From NCBI GenBank assembly GCA_016234725.1, contig JACRAK010000008.1, positions 1-42,309 of the forward strand: a stretch of 42,309 nt of DNA, written 5' to 3'. Shown in pieces: positions 7,106-17,510 of this stretch (position 1 is the first letter of the stretch; each line of letters begins with the position of its first letter). A program made the translations under genes and the position numbers. The notes beneath the pieces are model-generated. The model saw only the letters and a list, made by a program, of their open reading frames with translations. It had not been told where the DNA came from and did no database searches. This DNA is from Candidatus Azambacteria bacterium. GTDB lineage: Bacteria; Patescibacteriota; Minisyncoccia; GWC2-36-17; WO2-46-25.

Positions 7106-7399
7106 ATGGCGAGGAAGAAAAGCTGGCGCGATTACACGGTAATGCAACTCATCAGAAAAACAGCGCTTAAGAAATGGACAAAAAAGAGGGGGGAGGAAAA
7201 CACCTGGAAATTAACTCTTCCGCGCACAAGAAATTGGGGTAAGAATTACATAACCTTGAAAGATGCAAATCCTTTCATTGAGCTGTCTTTTGCCATAGAA
7301 GGTGCGAGCTGCTGGGAGAAAATCTCTGAAGAAAAACCTAATTTCGCAGAGCTGCGGACCATAGTGAATAAAATCATCGAATACCGCGCAAAGACGTAA
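7106..7399 (+). CDS. Hypothetical protein (97 aa)
   Basis: SD aaggagg upstream of ATG, upstream promoter and downstream hairpin with T-run. Confidence 0.8.
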   Translation: MARKKSWRDYTVMQLIRKTALKKWTKKRGEENTWKLTLPRTRNWGKNYITLKDANPFIELSFAIEGASCWEKISEEKPNFAELRTIVNKIIEYRAKT

Positions 7400-7420
7400 C
7401 CTTGCCTGCGAATAAAAAAG

Positions 7421-7447
7421 TGGGACTGCATAAGCAGCCCGCTTTTT
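7421..7447 (+). terminator. Intrinsic terminator
   Basis: GTGGGACTGC-ATAA-GCAGCCCGC then TTTTTT (one bulged A). Confidence 0.7.
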
Positions 7448-7530
7448 TCATTTCCCGCCTTCTCCCCTGTTTTTATGTTCTATGGGTTCCTATTTCTACA
7501 TTCTATTTTCTAGATTCTAGTTTCTGTGCG

Positions 7531-8568
7531 TCAATCCCACTCAAGCGTTCCCCCGGTCTTGTACTCGGTGACGCGCGTTTCAAAGAAATTCTTTTCTTTA
7601 TTGAGATCAACCGCTTCAGACATCCACGGGAACGGATTGGGGCTGCCGTATTGCACGGACAACCCGACGCGCTGGAGCCGCCGGTCGGCGATGTATTCGA
7701 TATATGTTTTAAAACTCTCGGAATTAATGCCCAAGATGCCTTTGGGGAAACAATCGGCCGCAAACGCGTATTCAAGCTCCACCGCTTTACGCACCAAACC
7801 AATGATCCTTTTTTGAAACTCATCCGTCCATAATTCCGGCTGTTCTTCTTTGATGGTGTTGATCATCTCGATGCCGAAATTGAGATGCTGGGACTCGTCG
7901 CGCATGATGTATTGGATCTGCTGTGCAGAGCCGACAAGCTTGTTTTGGCGCTGGAAACTAAACATGACCGCAAACGCGCTATAAAAGAAAACGCCTTCCA
8001 TGATGAGCGAGAACACCGCAATATTTTCAAGGAATTTCTGGTCGTTCTCAAATGTCCCCGTCTTAAACGACGGATCAAAAATCCCTTCGTTAAACGACAA
8101 GATAAAGGCATCTTTGTCGTAAATGCTTTGGCGTTCGCGGTACATATTAAATATCTCATAGCTGTCCAGGCCCAATGATTCCACGATGTATTGGTATGCG
8201 TGCGTATGGATCGCTTCTTCGTACGCCTGTCGCAAACAATACATCCTGCATTCGGGCGATGTGATATGCCGATACGCCGCAAGCACGATATTATTTGCCG
8301 CAATGGAATCGGCGGTAGAGAAAAACCCGAGCACCGTTTTAAACGCTAAGCGTTCATCATCAGACAACACCGATGATGATTTCCACTGCTCGATATCCTG
8401 CTGCATGCTGATCTCGGTCGGGAGCCAGTGATTCGCGTTGCCCGTGTTATACGCATCCCACGCGAATGTGTGCTTCATGGGGTAGAGCTGTATCACATCG
8501 GCATCGGCGCCGTTGATGATGCGCCGCTTATTAATATCTACTTTTTGCGTTGTTTTTGAAATAGGCAT
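7531..8568 (-). CDS. nrdB: Class I ribonucleotide reductase beta subunit
   Basis: STADSIAANN, EEAIHTHAY (metal ligands plus radical Tyr position) and RDESQHLNFG. Confidence 0.95.
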   Translation of the reverse strand: MPISKTTQKVDINKRRIINGADADVIQLYPMKHTFAWDAYNTGNANHWLPTEISMQQDIEQWKSSSVLSDDERLAFKTVLGFFSTADSIAANNIVLAAYRHITSPECRMYCLRQAYEEAIHTHAYQYIVESLGLDSYEIFNMYRERQSIYDKDAFILSFNEGIFDPSFKTGTFENDQKFLENIAVFSLIMEGVFFYSAFAVMFSFQRQNKLVGSAQQIQYIMRDESQHLNFGIEMINTIKEEQPELWTDEFQKRIIGLVRKAVELEYAFAADCFPKGILGINSESFKTYIEYIADRRLQRVGLSVQYGSPNPFPWMSEAVDLNKEKNFFETRVTEYKTGGTLEWD

Positions 8569-8683
8569 AATAAGGGCAGAATCTAGAAATTAGAATCTAG
8601 AAGCTGAAATAAAATCATATAATGTACATATTTTCATTGCTTTCAAAATTCTAGGTTCTAGATTCTAGCTTCTGAATTCTGTC

Positions 8684-11455
8684 CTACTGACACGCTTCGC
8701 ACGTCGGGTCTTTTATCGCGCACAATTTCGGTGCGGTCACCGCCACTGCGGGTTGTTGGACCGGCTCGGCAGCGGTGCGTTTGTGCGTCGCGCCGAACTC
8801 CGCGGTATTGACGGTCGATTTCTCCACCTGCGATACCGCAAGCGTGCGCAGGTAATACGTGGTCTTGAGTCCCATCGCCCATGCGTACATATAGATATTC
8901 GATATGTCGCGTCCCGAAGATCCTTTAAAAAAGATGTTGAGCGACTGGCTTTGGTCGATCCATTTTCCCCGCTGGGCGGCCGCGCGGATAAGCCACAGCG
9001 GGTCTATTTCAAACGCTTCTTTATACTTCTCTCTGATATGCTCCGGGATCTCATGTATGCGCGCGATACCGCCGTCATGATATTTTATCTTGCCCAAAAG
9101 TTCGTGATCCCATAACCCGAGCGACTTCAATTCTGCTACGAGATATTCGTTCACCACGATAAATTCGCCGCCTTGGTTTGATTTCACGTAGAGATTTTTA
9201 TACACCGGCTCGATGGACGGGATCGCTCCGGTGATATTGGCGATCGTCGCGGTTGGCGCTACCGCCAGGCAATTTGAGTTGCGCATGCCATGCTTTTTCA
9301 CCGCCGCGCGCACCGGCGCCCAATCGAGTTTCCCGCCTTTTTGGATATCGATGCGCACTCCCCGCTCCTGCTCAAGCAGCGCAACGGTGTCTTGTGGAAA
9401 AAGGCCGCGATCCCACTTTGACCCCGTGAACGTTTCGTACGCGCCGCGCTCGCGGGCAAGCTCTGCAGACGCCACAATGGCGTGATACGCGACCAACTCC
9501 ATGCTTTCGTCGGCCGCCACTACGCACGCTTCGGAATCAAATCGGATGTCCATCTGATACAGCGCGTCCTGAAACCCCATGATACCGAGTCCCACGGGGC
9601 GATGTTTGAAATTCGCGTTTTTCGCTTCCGGAGTCGGGTAAAAATTGACATCGATCACATTATCGAGCATGCGCATCGCGGTGCGCACGGTGCGCTCGAT
9701 CATCGCGCTGTCCATTTTTTTGTCTTTCACGTGGAGCGCAAGATTCACCGAGCCGAGATTGCATACCGCTGTTTCATCTTTTGACGTATTCAGCGTGATC
9801 TCCGTGCAGAGATTGGACCCGTGCACCACGCCCGCGTGATCCTGCGGCGAACGGACATTGCACGGGTCTTTGAACGTGATCCACGGATGCCCCGTTTCAA
9901 AAAGCATTATGATCATTTTTTTCCACAGGTCGCGCGCTTTCATCGTTTTTGTCAGCCGTATCTTCCCTTCTCGCGCAAGCGCCTCATACGCAGTATAGCG
10001 CTCCTCGAATTTTGTGCCGTAGATATGATGCAGGTCGGGTGTTTCGTCGGGAGAGAACAGCGTCCACTCCCCGTCTGCTTCCACGCGCTTCATGAAAAGA
10101 TCGGGGACCCAATTGGCCGTATCCATATCGTGCGTTCTGCGGCGCTCATCACCCGTGTTTTTGCGCAGCTCGAGAAAGTCCTCGATGTCATAGTGCCACG
10201 TTTCAAGCGTCGCGCATGTCGCCCCCCTGCGCTTGCCGCTGCGATTGATCGCAAGCGTCACATCGTTTGCGATCTTGAGGAACGGAATGATCCCCTGGCT
10301 CTCCACGCCGGTCTTTTTGATAAGCGCGCCCGTGCCGCGCAAATTTGTCCAATCGGTGCCGATGCCGCCCGACCATTTTGAAAGCTGGGCGTTGTCCGCA
10401 AAACATTTAAAAATATGCGCGAGATCGTCTTCAACCGTGTTCACATAGCACGAACTCATCTGCGAATGCGGCGTGCCCGAATGAAACAGGGTCGGCGTGG
10501 ACGGCACGAAATGCAGGGTCGACATGACCTCGTAAAATTCTATCGCCTTTTTCTCTTTTTCTTTTTCGTTCTGCGCGATGCCCATCGCCACGCGCATCCA
10601 AAACGCCTGCGGCGTTTCAAAGATACGCCCGGTTTTCGCATCGCGCGCAAAATACCGGTCGGCAAGCGTTTGCATGCCCAAATAATTGAACAAAAGGTCC
10701 CGCTCCGGCTGCAGCTCTTTTGCAAGCAAAGCACAATCAAACTCCGCGAGCTTGGGTGAAAGCACGCCAGCCGCGATCGCATCCTGTATGTTTTGTACAA
10801 ACGCCGTGCGATACGCTTTTGCGATATCGCTCAGATCGGCATCGGCGCCTATCACGTCTTTATACAGGCCATGCAGAACAAGCCGCGCCGCGATGAACGA
10901 ATATGCGGGGTCCTGCTCGATGAACGAACGCACGGTCATGACCATCACCTTACGGATATCTTTGGTAGTGATCGCATCGTACAGACCGCCTCTGCACTGG
11001 AGCGCGAGCGCATCGATATTGACCGCGTCTTCGTGCCCTTGCGCAGCTGATGCAAGCGCCGCGCGCATCTTTTTCTCGTCGAATTTTTCTTTCGCACCGG
11101 ATCGTTTGACGACAAAAAGATCTCTCGCCTCAATCTTCTCAAGGAGCTTGTTCTTTTTCTCAAATCGCTCGCGCTCGCGCTCTTTTCTATATAAAATATA
11201 TGCTTTCGCCGCATCGAACCACCCGCGCGCCATGAGCTCCTTCTCCACGATATCCTGTATCTGCTCTACCTGCGGCACGCCGCTCTCCCCTACGAGCGTT
11301 TCCGCGTTGCATACCACCGCTGCGGTCGCGCTCGCAAGCTCTTCTTTAGTATAAAGCGTATGCGTTGCGGCAAGCGCCTTGCCCATTGCATTGCTTATTT
11401 TATCCGCATTGAATGCAACAATATCACCGCTTCTTTTTTTGATCTGTCTGAGCAT
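8684..11455 (-). CDS. nrdA: Class I ribonucleotide reductase alpha subunit with ATP-cone
   Basis: N-terminal ATP-cone, SSCYVNTVEDDL, NLCTEITLNTS, C-terminal CEACQ. Confidence 0.96.
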   Translation of the reverse strand: MLRQIKKRSGDIVAFNADKISNAMGKALAATHTLYTKEELASATAAVVCNAETLVGESGVPQVEQIQDIVEKELMARGWFDAAKAYILYRKERERERFEKKNKLLEKIEARDLFVVKRSGAKEKFDEKKMRAALASAAQGHEDAVNIDALALQCRGGLYDAITTKDIRKVMVMTVRSFIEQDPAYSFIAARLVLHGLYKDVIGADADLSDIAKAYRTAFVQNIQDAIAAGVLSPKLAEFDCALLAKELQPERDLLFNYLGMQTLADRYFARDAKTGRIFETPQAFWMRVAMGIAQNEKEKEKKAIEFYEVMSTLHFVPSTPTLFHSGTPHSQMSSCYVNTVEDDLAHIFKCFADNAQLSKWSGGIGTDWTNLRGTGALIKKTGVESQGIIPFLKIANDVTLAINRSGKRRGATCATLETWHYDIEDFLELRKNTGDERRRTHDMDTANWVPDLFMKRVEADGEWTLFSPDETPDLHHIYGTKFEERYTAYEALAREGKIRLTKTMKARDLWKKMIIMLFETGHPWITFKDPCNVRSPQDHAGVVHGSNLCTEITLNTSKDETAVCNLGSVNLALHVKDKKMDSAMIERTVRTAMRMLDNVIDVNFYPTPEAKNANFKHRPVGLGIMGFQDALYQMDIRFDSEACVVAADESMELVAYHAIVASAELARERGAYETFTGSKWDRGLFPQDTVALLEQERGVRIDIQKGGKLDWAPVRAAVKKHGMRNSNCLAVAPTATIANITGAIPSIEPVYKNLYVKSNQGGEFIVVNEYLVAELKSLGLWDHELLGKIKYHDGGIARIHEIPEHIREKYKEAFEIDPLWLIRAAAQRGKWIDQSQSLNIFFKGSSGRDISNIYMYAWAMGLKTTYYLRTLAVSQVEKSTVNTAEFGATHKRTAAEPVQQPAVAVTAPKLCAIKDPTCEACQ

Positions 11456-11551
11456 GCCTCTAAATGATAATAATACGTAATACTGATAATAATATCATGC
11501 GCGCATACCCATAGGCAACTGTGGATACCATCGCGCATGCGCACCAGAAAC

Positions 11552-11578
11552 AAAAAACCCGCGCGCAGTGCGTACGGG
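11552..11578 (-). terminator. Probable intrinsic terminator after ftsZ
   Basis: Minus strand CCCGTACGCACTGCGCGCGGG followed by TTTTTTG. Confidence 0.6.
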
Positions 11579-11605
11579 CTCCGTGATACATGCAAAAACA
11601 ACGGC

Positions 11606-12811
11606 TTACATCTTTTTCCGCCTGATAAATGCGGGGATATCCCACCCGTCATCGGGGATCTTGGTGACCTCGGGGGCAAACGTCGCCTTTGCCTTTTGTT
11701 CGGGCTTCTTTTCTGTGGCCGGCATACCGGTTGTCACCGGCACCTGCCGCACCTGCGCCTCTTTTTCTTCCGGTTTTTTGAATGCGGTTTCTGCGGGAGT
11801 GATGGAGATCGTCCGCGGCTGTTCTTTTCTTTGTGCTTGGCCCCCATGTCCCCTGCCGTCGCCAAACCCCGCCGCGATCACGGTGATCTTAAGCTCTCCT
11901 TTCTTAAGCCGTGGGTCGTTCACCGCGCCAAAAATGATCCGCGCATCGGAATCAACCGCATCGGTCACCACTTTTGCGGCCTGATGGATCTCCATCATGC
12001 CAAGGTCGCTTCCTCCTGAAATATTGAACAGCACCCCGCGCGCGCCTTCAATGGAAAGCTCGAGTAACGGCGAATTGATCGCGGCTTTTGCGGCTTTTGT
12101 CGCCCGTTCCTCGCCCGACGCGATGCCGATACCCATGAGCGCCGAGCCGGCATTCTGCATGATCGCTTTCACGTCGTTGAAATCAACATTGATGATACCG
12201 GGCAGCGTGATAAGATCGGAAATGCCCTGTACCGCTTGTTTGAGGATGTTGTCCACCATCTCGAACGAACTGAAAAACGAAGTGTCCTCGCCGATAATGG
12301 CAAATATCCTGTCATTGGGGATCACGACGAGCGCGTCGACGTTCTCCTTCAGGTTCAGCAGCCCTTCTTCCGCAAGCTTTGTGCGCTGCGCCCCTTCAAA
12401 CGTAAATGGTTTTGTGGTCACCGCGATGGTAAGCGCGCCGAGGCTGCGCGCGATATCCGCCACCACCGGCGATGCGCCGGTGCCCGTACCGCCGCCAAGC
12501 CCGCACGTGACAAACACGAGATCCGCGCCTTTCAGCACCTCCTGTATCTCTTCGCGAGATTCTTCCGCCGCCTGCCTGCCGAGATCAGGGTCCATGCCCG
12601 CACCGAGGCCGCGGGTGATGTTTTTGCCGATATGGATCTTTGTCTGCGCCTGCGCGTAATGCAGATCTTGCGCATCGGTGTTGATCGCGATGAATTCCAC
12701 GCCTCGGATCTTGTCGTTCACCATGCGCGTAATGGCGTTGTTGCCGCCACCACCGACGCCCACCACTTTTATTTTCGCAAATGTTTCCAAATCCGGTTTA
12801 AGACGAGCCAT
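11606..12811 (-). CDS. ftsZ: Cell division protein FtsZ
   Basis: GGGTGTGASPVVA tubulin signature; C-terminal DDGWDIPAFIRRKKM conserved tail. Confidence 0.98.
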   Translation of the reverse strand: MARLKPDLETFAKIKVVGVGGGGNNAITRMVNDKIRGVEFIAINTDAQDLHYAQAQTKIHIGKNITRGLGAGMDPDLGRQAAEESREEIQEVLKGADLVFVTCGLGGGTGTGASPVVADIARSLGALTIAVTTKPFTFEGAQRTKLAEEGLLNLKENVDALVVIPNDRIFAIIGEDTSFFSSFEMVDNILKQAVQGISDLITLPGIINVDFNDVKAIMQNAGSALMGIGIASGEERATKAAKAAINSPLLELSIEGARGVLFNISGGSDLGMMEIHQAAKVVTDAVDSDARIIFGAVNDPRLKKGELKITVIAAGFGDGRGHGGQAQRKEQPRTISITPAETAFKKPEEKEAQVRQVPVTTGMPATEKKPEQKAKATFAPEVTKIPDDGWDIPAFIRRKKM

Positions 12812-12925
12812 AGATAAACATGAAACGTAAAGCGTGAAACATGAAACTTACAATATAAGATTCGCGCTTCACGATCTGCGTTTTACGCTCTTATAGTACT
12901 ATATCTTCCCTGCACAACACAAGCG

Positions 12926-14173
12926 CTACGGCAAAAACATTTTCAGCCACTTCTTCATCCATTCTCCGGACCGCCCCGCAGGGCCCGATGAAGGAAATAT
13001 CCGCGAACCCGTGCTTTTCTCCTCCGCATCAAACCCCAAAAGACACAATCCGACCGCGGTGGCGTATTGCGGAGACGCAAGCTGATCCACTACCCCGTCA
13101 ACATGTTCTGGAACACCCACGTGCGCGGGCAGTTTCAGTCGATTTTTCGCGAATTCCACCACGCCGCCCATCTGCGCGCCGCCTCCCACGATCACCACGC
13201 CCCCGGGGAACAGCGCCTGCCTGGCTATCTTTTTCAGCTCTTTTTCCACGAGATCGAATAATTCGTCCATCCGCGCTTCGATGATCTCCGCGACCTCTTT
13301 CCGCGAGATATTATCTATTTTTTCTCCCCCGTCCTCCATCATCACGTTGATCATTTCTTTTCGATTGATCGCATCGGGCCTGCACACGCCATAGCGCACC
13401 TTGATCATCTCCGCCACATCGATATCCACCTGAAGCCCGATCGCGATGTCGTTGGTGATATGCGCCGCGCCCACCGGCAGTACCGCCGCGTGGATCATGC
13501 TCCCCTCTTCGAACGCCGCGATGCCGGACGTCGTGCCGCCGATATCCAATAACAATACGCCGAGCTCTTTCTGGCGCTTGGAAAGCACCGCCTGCGCCGC
13601 GGCAACGGGCGCCGCGACGAATCCGTCGATATCAACGTTCACCGCTTCAATGCACTTTGCGAGATTGCGGATCACCGGCGCGGAACATTCGACGATGACC
13701 GTATTCGTTTCGAGCCGCTTCCCGCGCATCCCCACCGGATCCTGAATGCCCGCCTCCCCGTCAACGACATATTCTTTCGGAAGCACATGGAGGATCTCCT
13801 TGTTGGGCGGTATCGAAATGGACTGCGCCTGCGCCACCACCCGCGCGACATCATCCTCCGATATCTCTTCGTCCGCGCGAGATACCGAAACGATCCCTTT
13901 TGAATAGCGCGAAGAAACGTGCGCGCCCGATACGCTCGCATACACCGAACGCACGGCATGCCCCGCGGCATGTTCCGCTATTTTGATCGATTCTTTCACC
14001 GCGGCGGCCGCTTCTTCGTTGTCGACGATGGCTCCCTTCCGCACGCCCACCGAAGGAACCTCTCCGACGCCAACAAGCGAAAGCTGATCGCTTCCTCTTT
14101 TTTTATGGGCGATAACGGTCCTGATCGCGCTTGATCCGATATCGAGGCCGCAAATGATGGTGTCTCGTGCCAT
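12926..14173 (-). CDS. ftsA: Cell division protein FtsA
   Basis: CGLDIGSSAIRTVIA, LLDIGGTTSGIAAFEEG, GGVVIVGGGAQMGG. Confidence 0.96.
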   Translation of the reverse strand: MARDTIICGLDIGSSAIRTVIAHKKRGSDQLSLVGVGEVPSVGVRKGAIVDNEEAAAAVKESIKIAEHAAGHAVRSVYASVSGAHVSSRYSKGIVSVSRADEEISEDDVARVVAQAQSISIPPNKEILHVLPKEYVVDGEAGIQDPVGMRGKRLETNTVIVECSAPVIRNLAKCIEAVNVDIDGFVAAPVAAAQAVLSKRQKELGVLLLDIGGTTSGIAAFEEGSMIHAAVLPVGAAHITNDIAIGLQVDIDVAEMIKVRYGVCRPDAINRKEMINVMMEDGGEKIDNISRKEVAEIIEARMDELFDLVEKELKKIARQALFPGGVVIVGGGAQMGGVVEFAKNRLKLPAHVGVPEHVDGVVDQLASPQYATAVGLCLLGFDAEEKSTGSRIFPSSGPAGRSGEWMKKWLKMFLP

Positions 14174-14248
14174 ACTTCCTATATCATGAAACTTAAAACT
14201 TGAAGCATGAATCTTATGTTTTACGTTCCAAGTTCCGAGTTTTACGTT

Positions 14249-14710
14249 TCAGGTTTTACGTTTCAAGAGTTTAACGACTTTCTTTTGGATCTCATCTGTC
14301 TTCCGCGCTTCCTTCGCTGACCGTTCATGATCGATACCGGAAAGATGGATGGCGCCATGCGCCGCAAGCGTAACGATATGTTCTTTCCCCCGCACACCAA
14401 GCTCTCGTGCCTGTGCGTATGCGTACGGGAGACAGATCACGATCTCCCCAAGATGCTCCGCTTCGCGAGGGATATCCGTGCGCCCGCCTTCCGCGAACCG
14501 AAACGATAATACATCGGTGACCTTATCTTCCCCCTTCCACTCTCTTTCAAGCGCGCGTATTGCACGCTCTCCTACCATGACCACGCTCACTTCACCTTTC
14601 CCGCGCACGCCTGCATGCTCAAGCGCGAGCCGTACCGCCTCTTTCACTGCGCGTTCGTGCGCTCGCTTTGTGGTCATATTGCGCACAGCGACGTCAGCGT
14701 ATGCTTTCAT
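14249..14710 (-). CDS. ybeY: Endoribonuclease YbeY
   Basis: DVLSFRF...HGAIHLSGIDHE metal-binding motif. Confidence 0.93.
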   Translation of the reverse strand: MKAYADVAVRNMTTKRAHERAVKEAVRLALEHAGVRGKGEVSVVMVGERAIRALEREWKGEDKVTDVLSFRFAEGGRTDIPREAEHLGEIVICLPYAYAQARELGVRGKEHIVTLAAHGAIHLSGIDHERSAKEARKTDEIQKKVVKLLKRKT

Positions 14711-14711
14711 T

Positions 14712-15167
14712 TTATCCCAAAAGCTTTTTCTTGACAATTTGCGCGACAAGCGCCATATCCGCGCGCCCTTTGAGCTCCCGAGATAATAGCCCGAGCACCT
14801 TCCCCATGTCCTTCTCGCTTGATGCGCCCGCCTTAAGAACCGCATCCGCAACGAGCGGCGACAGCTCTTCTTCCGTAAGCTGAGCGGGCAAATACACCAT
14901 GAGCGAAGCAAGCTCCTGTTCTTCTTTGTCGGCAAGCTCGTGACGCTCTGCCGCGCGAAACTGTGTTACGGAATCTCTCCGCTTCTTCACCTCGGAACCG
15001 ATAACATCCATCACCTCGTCATCGGTTGGAGGCGTATCTTTTGTGCCCTTTTCTATCGCTTTGTTTTGGATCGCGGATTTGAGCATCGCGAGCGTGCCGC
15101 GCTTCACCGCGTCGCCCGATTTAAATGCGTCTTTGAAATCCGCAAGGATCTTTTCGTACAACGTCAT
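14712..15167 (-). CDS. yqeY: GatB/YqeY domain protein
   Basis: LYEKILADFKDAFKSGDAVKRGTLAMLKSAI...MVYLPAQLTEEEL. Confidence 0.93.
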   Translation of the reverse strand: MTLYEKILADFKDAFKSGDAVKRGTLAMLKSAIQNKAIEKGTKDTPPTDDEVMDVIGSEVKKRRDSVTQFRAAERHELADKEEQELASLMVYLPAQLTEEELSPLVADAVLKAGASSEKDMGKVLGLLSRELKGRADMALVAQIVKKKLLG

Positions 15168-15253
15168 AGTAGTGCGTAAAACTTGGAACTTGAAGCATGA
15201 ATCTTATGTTTTACGTTTCAGGTTTCAAGATTCAAGTTTTATGTTTCAAGATG

Positions 15254-15472
15254 TTAGTCTTCCAATTTGCCGAGCTTATACAGCCGCTCGCGCTCGCGCA
15301 TGACGTTCGATCGTCGTACTGCCGCAAGTTGCTTCTCCCGTCGCGTCTTCACATCCTGACGAAACCGAAGACGCCGCGATTTTTTCAATACGCCGCTCAA
15401 CTGCACTTTCTTCGTAAAGCGCCGCAAGAACGCACCGATCGATTCTCCTTCTTTTCTTTTTGCTTCTATCAT
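15254..15472 (-). CDS. rpsU: 30S ribosomal protein S21
   Basis: SIGAFLRRFTKKVQLSGVLKKSRRLRF. Confidence 0.92.
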   Translation of the reverse strand: MIEAKRKEGESIGAFLRRFTKKVQLSGVLKKSRRLRFRQDVKTRREKQLAAVRRSNVMRERERLYKLGKLED

Positions 15473-15825
15473 ACAGGGGCCACCTCCTTTTTTCCTTCGG
15501 GGCTATCCGGCCACGCGAGCAGGTGCATGTGCACATGATCGATAAGCTGACCGCCCTTTCTCCCGACATTGAACGCGATCTTATAGCCGTCCTTCACGCC
15601 CACCGCTTCGGCTACCACAGGCACCGCGAACATCAGCGCGGCGATGACCGGCACATCCTCTTTCGTAAACTCATTCACCGACGCCACGTGTTTTTTGGGA
15701 ACGATAAGCACATGCACCGGCGCTTTCGGACGAATATCATGAAACGCAACCAGCGCATCATTTTCAAGAATGATGTCGGACGGGATCTTCTTATTCACGA
15801 TGTCGCAAAAGATACAAGAACTCAT
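15469..15825 (-). CDS. HIT family hydrolase
   Basis: CIFCDIVNKKIPSD ... HVHMHLLAWP (HxHxH); ATG at 15825; overlaps rpsU start by 4 nt. Confidence 0.94.
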   Translation of the reverse strand: MSSCIFCDIVNKKIPSDIILENDALVAFHDIRPKAPVHVLIVPKKHVASVNEFTKEDVPVIAALMFAVPVVAEAVGVKDGYKIAFNVGRKGGQLIDHVHMHLLAWPDSPEGKKEVAPV

Positions 15826-15951
15826 TTTAATACTATTTCCTAGCCGCGTTCTTGAGCGATTTTCTTTCACTCGCGAGGCGCGACGAGGAAATGCTAATTA
15901 TATTACCATGACGAGGAGCAACAAAGCGATGAATGAAAATCGCCAGAACCC

Positions 15952-16060
15952 TTCGGGATACGGCCATGCTGTGCCGGATACCGCGTCGCTCCTCCTTGAA
16001 GTATGGCATATACTCCTTCGTCGTCGCTCCTTATCCCGGCGCAGCATGGACACGTATCGC
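15952..16060. repeat. Imperfect palindromic intergenic element
   Basis: GGATACGGCCATGCTGTGCCGGATA ... TATCCCGGCGCAGCATGGACACGTATC inverted arms between hisS and HIT gene. Confidence 0.6.
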
Positions 16061-16090
16061 GGCTGAAAAGAGTATTGAAATGGGTTCTTA

Positions 16091-17401
16091 TCATTTTTTC
16101 AATCGTTCCTTGATCACTTTCACCACTTTTTCCATCTCAACCGATTCTTGCGCGCCGGTTTCCATTTCGCGCAATAAGATAACGCCGTCGATCGCCTCTT
16201 TCTGGCCCAAGATCAGGCTCATCTTTACGCCCAGGCGGTCTGCCGAGCGAAGCTGCGCCTTAATGCTATCCTTTCCGAACGCTTCGGCGACCACGATGCC
16301 CGCTTTCCGCAATTCTTCAAACAGCCGCAGACTTTTTTTCTTGCTCAGCACGCCAAGCTGCACCAAAAACACCTCGGGTTTATACAACGGTGGCGCTTTA
16401 ATGCCTTGTTTTTTCATCACGCCGATGAGCCGCTCCATGCCAAGCCCGGCGCCCACACCAGGGGTTTCTCTGCCGCCAAGCGTTTTTGCGAGATAATCGT
16501 ATCTTCCGCCGCCGCCCAGCGCGAGCTTCGCGCGCTGATGCGTTTTCTCATTCCCTCCTTCGATGTGTTCGTCTTCCAAAAACACTTCAAATACCGTCTT
16601 CGTATAGTAATCAAACCCGCGCACGAGGTGCGGGTTGAGCACATACGGCACGCCTGTTTCGTCGAGATATTCAAGTACATTCTTGAAATGGTCGTGGCAC
16701 TCCTGGCAGAGATGGTCGATGAGGTTCGGCGCGTTCACGCGCATCTGTTCGCATTTCTCTTCTTTGCAGTCCAGCAGCCGCAACGGATTCTTTTTGATCC
16801 GCCGCTTGCAATCCTTGCACAATTTCGCCGTGCGCGAACGATAATACCGCAACAGTTGTGCGCGATACGTCGGGCGGCATTTCGCGCACCCGATGCTATT
16901 GATCTCGATGCTCAAGCTTTTCAGCCCGAGTTCTTCACCGACCACCAAATACATATGAATGAGCTGCGCATCATACACCGGATCCTGGTCGCCGATGATC
17001 TCGAACCCCGCCTGGTGATGCTGGCGGTATCTCCCTGCTTGCGGCTGTTCGTAGCGGAACATCGGCGCGATGTAATACAATTTCACCGGCTGCGGCAATT
17101 GCGCCATACCGTGCTCCAAAAACGCGCGCATCACGCCCGCGGTGCCTTCCGGCCGAAGCGCGAGCATATCGCCGCCTTTTGATTTGAACACGTACATTTG
17201 CTTTTCCACCACGTCAGCGGTCTCGCCTCCAGCCAGCGCGTAGATGTCCGCATCTTCGATGATAGGCGTATCGATGCGCTCAAACCCGTAGCCGAGCGCC
17301 ACGCGCGCGACCACCTTGCGCACCTTTTCCCAATATTTCTGGTCCTCGGGAAGGATATCGAACGTCCCTTTCGGCGATTGAAATTGTTTTTTTGTTTTCA
17401 T
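16091..17401 (-). CDS. hisS: Histidyl-tRNA synthetase
   Basis: PKGTFDILPEDQKYW ... LALRPEGTAGVMRAFLEHGM ... GGGGRYDYL. Confidence 0.96.
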   Translation of the reverse strand: MKTKKQFQSPKGTFDILPEDQKYWEKVRKVVARVALGYGFERIDTPIIEDADIYALAGGETADVVEKQMYVFKSKGGDMLALRPEGTAGVMRAFLEHGMAQLPQPVKLYYIAPMFRYEQPQAGRYRQHHQAGFEIIGDQDPVYDAQLIHMYLVVGEELGLKSLSIEINSIGCAKCRPTYRAQLLRYYRSRTAKLCKDCKRRIKKNPLRLLDCKEEKCEQMRVNAPNLIDHLCQECHDHFKNVLEYLDETGVPYVLNPHLVRGFDYYTKTVFEVFLEDEHIEGGNEKTHQRAKLALGGGGRYDYLAKTLGGRETPGVGAGLGMERLIGVMKKQGIKAPPLYKPEVFLVQLGVLSKKKSLRLFEELRKAGIVVAEAFGKDSIKAQLRSADRLGVKMSLILGQKEAIDGVILLREMETGAQESVEMEKVVKVIKERLKK

Positions 17402-17510
17402 AAACACAGAATCTAGAAACGAGAAACTAGTATCTAGAATAGAGAAAGCAGAGTTTTTGGTTTCTTCTGTTTTCTAACTTCCAGATTCTAATTTCTAGTT
17501 TCTGTCTTTA

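Noticed and set aside
7531-11455. Unusual radical-less ribonucleotide reductase
   Set aside because: NrdB keeps the Tyr position (EEAIHTHAY) and metal ligands, so it looks like a conventional Tyr-containing class I enzyme.
15903-16094. 63-aa minus-strand ORF (Cys-rich) between hisS and HIT
   Set aside because: Falls on the palindromic element, no clear SD, no recognisable domain.
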